64,000 bases of DNA from Candidatus Desulfobacillus denitrificans (lineage in GTDB: Bacteria > Pseudomonadota > Gammaproteobacteria > Burkholderiales > Rhodocyclaceae), in assembly GCA_017347485.1 (NCBI GenBank), contig AP021857.1, forward strand, positions 744,001 through 808,000, in the 5' to 3' direction. The position numbers and the translations under genes are program-made. Of this stretch, positions 59,577 to 64,000 are shown piece after piece (positions within the stretch are counted from its first letter, which is position 1; every line of letters begins with the position of its first letter). The notes beneath the pieces are model-generated. The model made no database searches. It saw nothing but the letters and a program-made list of their open reading frames with translations, and was not told where the DNA came from.

Positions 59577-60422
59577 TCAGCCCTTCACGACGAGCACCGC
59601 GCAGGCGGCCAGGCCGATGATGCGCTCGGAGGTGCTGCCCATGAGCAGCCTGGCCATGCCTGTGCGGCCGTGGCTGCCGACGACGATCAGGTCGGCGCCG
59701 CGAGTGGCCGCCGTGCGCACGATCACCTCGTCCGGCTGGCCTTCCTCCAGCAGCGCCTCGGCGGCGATGCCCTCGGCGGCGAAGTGGGCGACCACCCGCT
59801 CCACCGCGGCTTTCGCCTCGGCGCGGCGTGCCTCGCCGAAGGCGGGCTTCATGATGCCGGCGACGGTGACCGGCAGGCCGGCCCGGCGGGCGAGGTTGCC
59901 GGCAGCGATGGCAGCGGCATCCGAGAAGCGCGAGCCGTCGGTGCCGAGGACGATGCGCTGCGAGAACATGCCGGCGGCCTTCGGGCAGACCAGGATGCTG
60001 CCGTGCGCCTCGCCGATCACCTTGGCGGTGGCGTCGCCCACCATCATGCGTGCCCGGCCGCGGCCGCCGCGACGCCCCATGACGATGACGTCGATGTTGC
60101 CGGCCCGTGCCTCGGCGACGATTTCGCGGTGCGGCTCGTCGCCGCGGCGCACCACCGTGTCGCAGGCGAGGCCGGCGGCTTCCGCCCGCGCCTTGATCCG
60201 CTCCACTACGGCGAGGGCGGCCGCCTCGGCCTCGCGCGCCTTCTGCGGCGCGATGGCGTCGAACTCGGCGTTGCTGAAGGCCATGGTCATGGCGCGCAGC
60301 GGCACGCGCCAGAGACCGGCCAGGCCGATGGCGGCCGCCTCGGCGCCGGCGCCGAATTCGGAGCCGTCGGTCGACAGCAGGATGCGCTCGAAGCGGCCGA
60401 CGGGGGACAGTTGCGCGCTCAT
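59577..60422 (-). CDS. Tandem universal stress protein
   Basis: A 281-residue protein of two Usp domains: the first from RILLSTDGSEFGAGAEAAAI to IVMGRRGGRGRARMMVGDATAKV, the second from RIVLGTDGSRFSDAAAIAAG to VVGSHGRTGMARLLMGSTSERI. Each holds the GxxGxxxxxxxxGS/T-type ATP motif. The pair is separated by a short linker. It sits nine bases from the upstream small membrane protein and is probably in the same operon as the TauE gene. Confidence 0.88.
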   Translation of the reverse strand: MSAQLSPVGRFERILLSTDGSEFGAGAEAAAIGLAGLWRVPLRAMTMAFSNAEFDAIAPQKAREAEAAALAVVERIKARAEAAGLACDTVVRRGDEPHREIVAEARAGNIDVIVMGRRGGRGRARMMVGDATAKVIGEAHGSILVCPKAAGMFSQRIVLGTDGSRFSDAAAIAAGNLARRAGLPVTVAGIMKPAFGEARRAEAKAAVERVVAHFAAEGIAAEALLEEGQPDEVIVRTAATRGADLIVVGSHGRTGMARLLMGSTSERIIGLAACAVLVVKG

Positions 60423-60430
60423 GGCGATCC

Positions 60431-60859
60431 TCAGTGGCCGGCGACGAGCACGCCGGAGGCGGCCAGCACCAGCACCAGCACTTCGAGCACCGTGATGGCC
60501 GTGAACACCCTGTCCTTCGCCGCCAGGAAGAGCGGCAGGATGCGCAGGTAGCAGACGATGGTGATGCCGGAGAGCAGGGCGATGCCGATGAAGTTCATGT
60601 AGTCGCCGCGCCCGACCAGGGACAGCCAGCTCCAGCCGGTGTGGCCGCCGGTGGCCTTGAGGTATTCGCCCACCGGCAGCGACCACAGCTGCGCCAGTTG
60701 CTCGTGGCCGACGTGCGGCGCGGCGAGGCCGAGCAGGTAGGCGAGGAAGGTCGCCACCAGGGTGACGAAGCCGAGCTTCATCCCCCAGTCGAGCCAGACG
60801 GCGTAGGCGAGCTGCTCTTCGGAGGCGTACTGCTTGCCGTTGTCGGGCATGTCGGCCAT
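60431..60859 (-). CDS. Small membrane protein adjacent to TauE (unknown family)
   Basis: A 142-residue protein with three predicted helices (about residues 26-48, 90-112 and 118-138) and a cytoplasmic N-terminus MADMPDNGKQYASEEQLAYA. It sits between a TauE/SafE-family permease and a Usp pair, the position in which DUF1634-type partners occur; the similarity is not strong enough to assign. It may act as a subunit or regulator of the exporter. Start is the first ATG. Confidence 0.65.
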   Translation of the reverse strand: MADMPDNGKQYASEEQLAYAVWLDWGMKLGFVTLVATFLAYLLGLAAPHVGHEQLAQLWSLPVGEYLKATGGHTGWSWLSLVGRGDYMNFIGIALLSGITIVCYLRILPLFLAAKDRVFTAITVLEVLVLVLAASGVLVAGH

Positions 60860-60870
60860 GTGCTTTCCTT

Positions 60871-61821
60871 TCAGTTCCAGATGCCGAGGCCCTTGAGCAG
60901 GGCGCGGCTGCCGGCCAGCAACAGCATGCCGATGACGACCTTGCGCACCACAGAGGCGGATGCCACCTTGAGCAGGCGCACGCCGACCAGCGAGCCGAGC
61001 ATGATGCCGATGAGCGAGGGCACGGTGATCATCGCCAGCACCGCGCCCTGGTTGAGGTAGACCCAGGCGGCCGAGGTGTCGACGATGGAGAGCATGAATT
61101 TCGAGGTGGACACCGAGACCTTCAGCGGCGCCCCCATCAGCAGGTTGAGCACCGGCACGTTGGCCCAGCCGGCGCCGAGGCCGAACATGCCGGCCATGAC
61201 GCCGATGCCGACGAAGAGAAAGAGACCCTTCACCGAACGATGCACTTTCCAGTCGATCTCGCGCCGGGCGGCGGCGTCGTAGAAGATGCCGTTCATGCGC
61301 AACGCCGTCGACAGGGCGTCCGCCCTGGGCACTTCGGGGAATTCAGACTTCTTCGCCAGCCACATCAGGACGACGATGCCGAGGATGGTGATGCCCAGCG
61401 CCGTCTGCACGACATGGGCGGGCAGGGCCAGGCCCACCATGGCGCCGACGATGGCGGCGGCCGAGGCGATCAGCGCCAGCGGCATGGCCAGGCGCAGGCT
61501 TGCCATGCCGCTCTTCAGCAGGCCCGGACCGGCGGCCAGCGCGCCGGCCAGCGCCACCATCAGGCCGGCGCCGCGCACGAAATCGAGATGGAAAGGGAAG
61601 AAGCCGCCGACGATCGGCACGAACAGCACGCCGCCGCCGACGCCGCCGAGCACGGCGACGATGCCAAGGAAAAACGTCACCACGAAGAGGATGGCCGGCC
61701 AGGCCCACCAGGGCAGGCCCGAACCGTTCTGGGCCGCCGCCGTGGGGTCGCCGGCGAGGACGGCACCGGAAAAAGTCAGTAGGCTGATGACGGCGACGAG
61801 GCGCCGGAGCGGGGCGTGCAT
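60871..61821 (-). CDS. TauE/SafE-family sulfite/sulfonate exporter
   Basis: A 316-residue protein with an N-terminal signal-like segment (ISLLTFSGAVLAGDP, whose LLTF is encoded by repeat copy 15) and about eight helices, with the TauE motifs VLGGVGGGVLFVPIVGGFFPFH and MFGLGAGWANVPVLNLLMGAPLKVSVSTSKFMLSI. Members export sulfite, sulfoacetate or related anions. In this sulfur-oxidising context sulfite export would be reasonable. A predicted signal peptide on a TauE protein is uncommon. Confidence 0.85.
   Translation of the reverse strand: MHAPLRRLVAVISLLTFSGAVLAGDPTAAAQNGSGLPWWAWPAILFVVTFFLGIVAVLGGVGGGVLFVPIVGGFFPFHLDFVRGAGLMVALAGALAAGPGLLKSGMASLRLAMPLALIASAAAIVGAMVGLALPAHVVQTALGITILGIVVLMWLAKKSEFPEVPRADALSTALRMNGIFYDAAARREIDWKVHRSVKGLFLFVGIGVMAGMFGLGAGWANVPVLNLLMGAPLKVSVSTSKFMLSIVDTSAAWVYLNQGAVLAMITVPSLIGIMLGSLVGVRLLKVASASVVRKVVIGMLLLAGSRALLKGLGIWN
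61772..61794 (-). repeat. 23-bp bipartite repeat, copy 15 (one mismatch)
   Basis: Minus strand GCCGT, CATCAGCC, TACTGACTTT: one mismatch (first base of the ten-base half). It lies in the TauE reading frame in the signal-like segment, read as AVISLLTF. Confidence 0.75.
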
Positions 61822-61956
61822 GGTCTGCTTCCTTGCTGCCGTGATGCAGAACACAACGGCAATATTGCAAAATGAAGCATTAGATTCTAGCGCCGGCCGG
61901 CCGGCGGGTGGCTAGAACTGCGTTATGCGGACATTACGCAGGTCTATTCGGCAGCG

Positions 61957-63311
61957 CTAATCCATCTCGAGCTGGTAGCGCTTGAGCTTGCGCCAAAGGG
62001 AGACGCGGTCGATGCCGAGGATCTGCGCGGCGAGGGTCTGGTTGCCGCCGGCCTCGGCGAGCACCCAGCGGATGTAGTCGCGCTCCTGTTCCTCGAGCGA
62101 GGGCAGCCGTCCTTCCTTCTTGCGGAAGGTGCGGATGGCCAGGTCGCGCAGGTCGTCGGGCAGGGAGGCGGTTTCGATGGTGTCGCCGCCGGCGATGGCG
62201 ACGCCGCGCTCGACGATGTTCTCCAGTTCGCGCACGTTCCCCGGGAAATCATAGGCCTTGAGCAGGCTCATCGCCTCGGCGCCGATCTCCGTTACCGGCT
62301 TGCCCATGCGCGCCGCGCATTTCTTGAGGAAGTGGTAGGCGAGCAGCGGCACGTCCTCGCGGCGGCTGGCCAGGGAGGGGATCTGCAGGTTCACGACGTT
62401 GAGGCGGAAATACAGATCCTGGCGGAAGGCGCCGCTTTTCACCATCTCCGGCACGTCTCGGTTGGTGGCGGCGATGAAGCGCACGTCCGCCTTCGCCGGC
62501 TGAGTGGCGCCGAGCGGCAGCACTTCCCGCTCCTGGATGACGCGCAGCAGCTTGACCTGCATCGCCGGCGACATCTCGGTGATTTCGTCGAGGAACAGCG
62601 TGCCGCCGTCGGCGGCCAGCAGCAGGCCCTTCTTCTCGGCGACGGCGCCGGTGAAGGCGCCCTTGACGTGGCCGAACAGCTCGTTGGCGAGCAGTTCCTC
62701 GTTGAAGGCGCCGCAATTGACCGCGAGGAAGGCTTTTTCCGTCCGGTGGCTGTGATGGTGCAGGTAGTGGGCGAAGAGCTCCTTGCCGGTGCCCGACTCG
62801 CCGGTAATCAAGACGTTGCAGTCGGTCGGGGCGATCTGGCGGGCCATGTCGAGCAGGCGCTGCATCTCGGCATCCTGGGTGATGATGCGCACCTTGCCCT
62901 GGAAATTTTCGACCTGCTCGCGCAGGACCCGGTTCTCCCGGCGCAGCCGCAGTTTCTCCATCGCCTCCGCCACCACCTTGCGCACCTCGTCGAGGCGGAA
63001 GGGTTTGGCGATGTAGTAGAAGGCGCCGTGCTTCATCGCCTCCACCGCCGATTCCAGCGTGGCGTAGCCGGTGATGAGAACCACCTCGGTGTCGGCGCCG
63101 CTTTCCCGGCATTTCCTCAGCACCTGCATGCCGTCCACCTTCTCCATGCGCAGGTCGGTGAGGACGACGTCGAAGGGCTGCTTGGCGAGGTGCGCCAGGG
63201 CGTTGGCCCCGCTTTGGGTGGCGATCACCTCGTAGCCCTCCTTCTTCATGACGTGCTCCAGGTTCTTGAGGGCGACCTTCTCGTCGTCCACGATCAGCAG
63301 CTTTCCCTTGC

Positions 63312-63315
<4 letters not shown>
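61957..63315 (-). CDS. NtrC-family sigma-54 response regulator
   Basis: A 452-residue regulator: receiver with [14 protein letters not shown] and phospho-aspartate in [13 protein letters not shown] (about residue 54), sigma-54 activator AAA+ domain with Walker [14 protein letters not shown], the sigma-54 loop [16 protein letters not shown] and LDEITEMSP, then a Fis-type helix-turn-helix ([27 protein letters not shown]). It is fully equipped to activate sigma-54 promoters. Its kinase is encoded directly upstream with a four-base overlap. Confidence 0.94.

Positions 63316-64000
<685 letters not shown>

Overview
The window is a 64 kb piece of a GC-rich (mostly GCG/GCC/CTG codon usage) chromosome. 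The gene content (TRAP transporter, Sox proteins, TusA/DsrE/YeeE sulfur-trafficking genes, TldD, YhdP, GlnE, tandem EnvZ/OmpR and NtrC two-component systems) and the extragenic repeats point to a sulfur-oxidising betaproteobacterium, most plausibly of the Rhodocyclales/Sterolibacteriaceae type. That placement is an inference from family content. No rRNA, tRNA or CRISPR was seen, and no gene-free stretch exceeds 300 bases.

Layout. 1-3.6 kb: a TRAP transporter (DctP partial, DctQ, DctM). 3.7-6.6 kb: a DsbD-like membrane thiol protein and a cytochrome c-d1 protein. 6.6-8.4 kb: a small graveyard with a DNA methyltransferase tail, a HigBA toxin-antitoxin pair, an orphan HicB and a ribbon-helix-helix protein. 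8.6-14.5 kb: a tightly packed sulfur-trafficking operon (two YeeE halves, TusA, three tiny membrane proteins, a cysteine-free tandem rhodanese, three DsrE/F/H-like proteins, an active rhodanese, a cytochrome c and a HbpS-like protein). 14.5-18.8 kb: ArsC-like phosphatase fold protein, MFS carrier, sulfide:quinone-reductase-like flavoprotein and a double thioredoxin. 18.9-20.1 kb: a decayed ISNCY-type insertion sequence. 20.2-24.6 kb: an RND efflux pair. 24.7-26.3 kb: a DUF2892 gene, a BrnTA pair and a broken DUF2892 duplicate. 26.3-30.5 kb: a TetR-controlled MacB-like ABC exporter. 30.6-33.3 kb: OsmC, two beta-hydroxyacid dehydrogenases and a frameshifted GFA gene. 33.3-34.9 kb: HicBA, an unknown protein and a response-regulator fragment. 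34.85-37.7 kb: methionine-salvage genes (class II aldolase, MtnA, methionine-type aminotransferase). 37.7-45.8 kb: an EnvZ/OmpR-type pair divergent from a Sox locus (two cytochromes, DUF2892, porin, SoxXAYZ, cytochrome). 45.9-61.8 kb: mostly housekeeping genes (histidine kinase, GlnE, YhdP, nitrilase, TldD, DAHP synthase, cNMP-binding protein, cobalamin adenosyltransferase, universal stress protein, TauE). 61.9-64 kb: an NtrC-type regulator and its kinase, cut by the window end.

The most striking non-gene signal is a 23-bp two-part word, GCCGT-N8-GACTGACTTT, present in 15 copies on both strands. It lies between genes, across stop codons, and inside reading frames including signal peptides, always with exactly eight bases between the halves. 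Eleven copies have the ten-base half perfect, where about 0.1 would be expected by chance. I do not recognise it; an uptake-signal-like or small mobile/repeat function is possible. Other repeat families are a ~95-bp palindromic element (one copy translated in frame inside the RND pump), CCCTCTCCC-type REP palindromes (one translated inside DctM) and one ATTCCCGC-N4-GCGGGAAT repeat.

Functionally, sulfide or thiosulfate sulfur would be oxidised or bound outside the cytoplasmic membrane (SoxXAYZ, SQR-like protein, rhodaneses, cytochromes), passed across or along it (YeeE halves, small anchored proteins) and handed to TusA/DsrE carriers inside. SoxB, SoxCD and Dsr/Hdr enzymes are not in this window.
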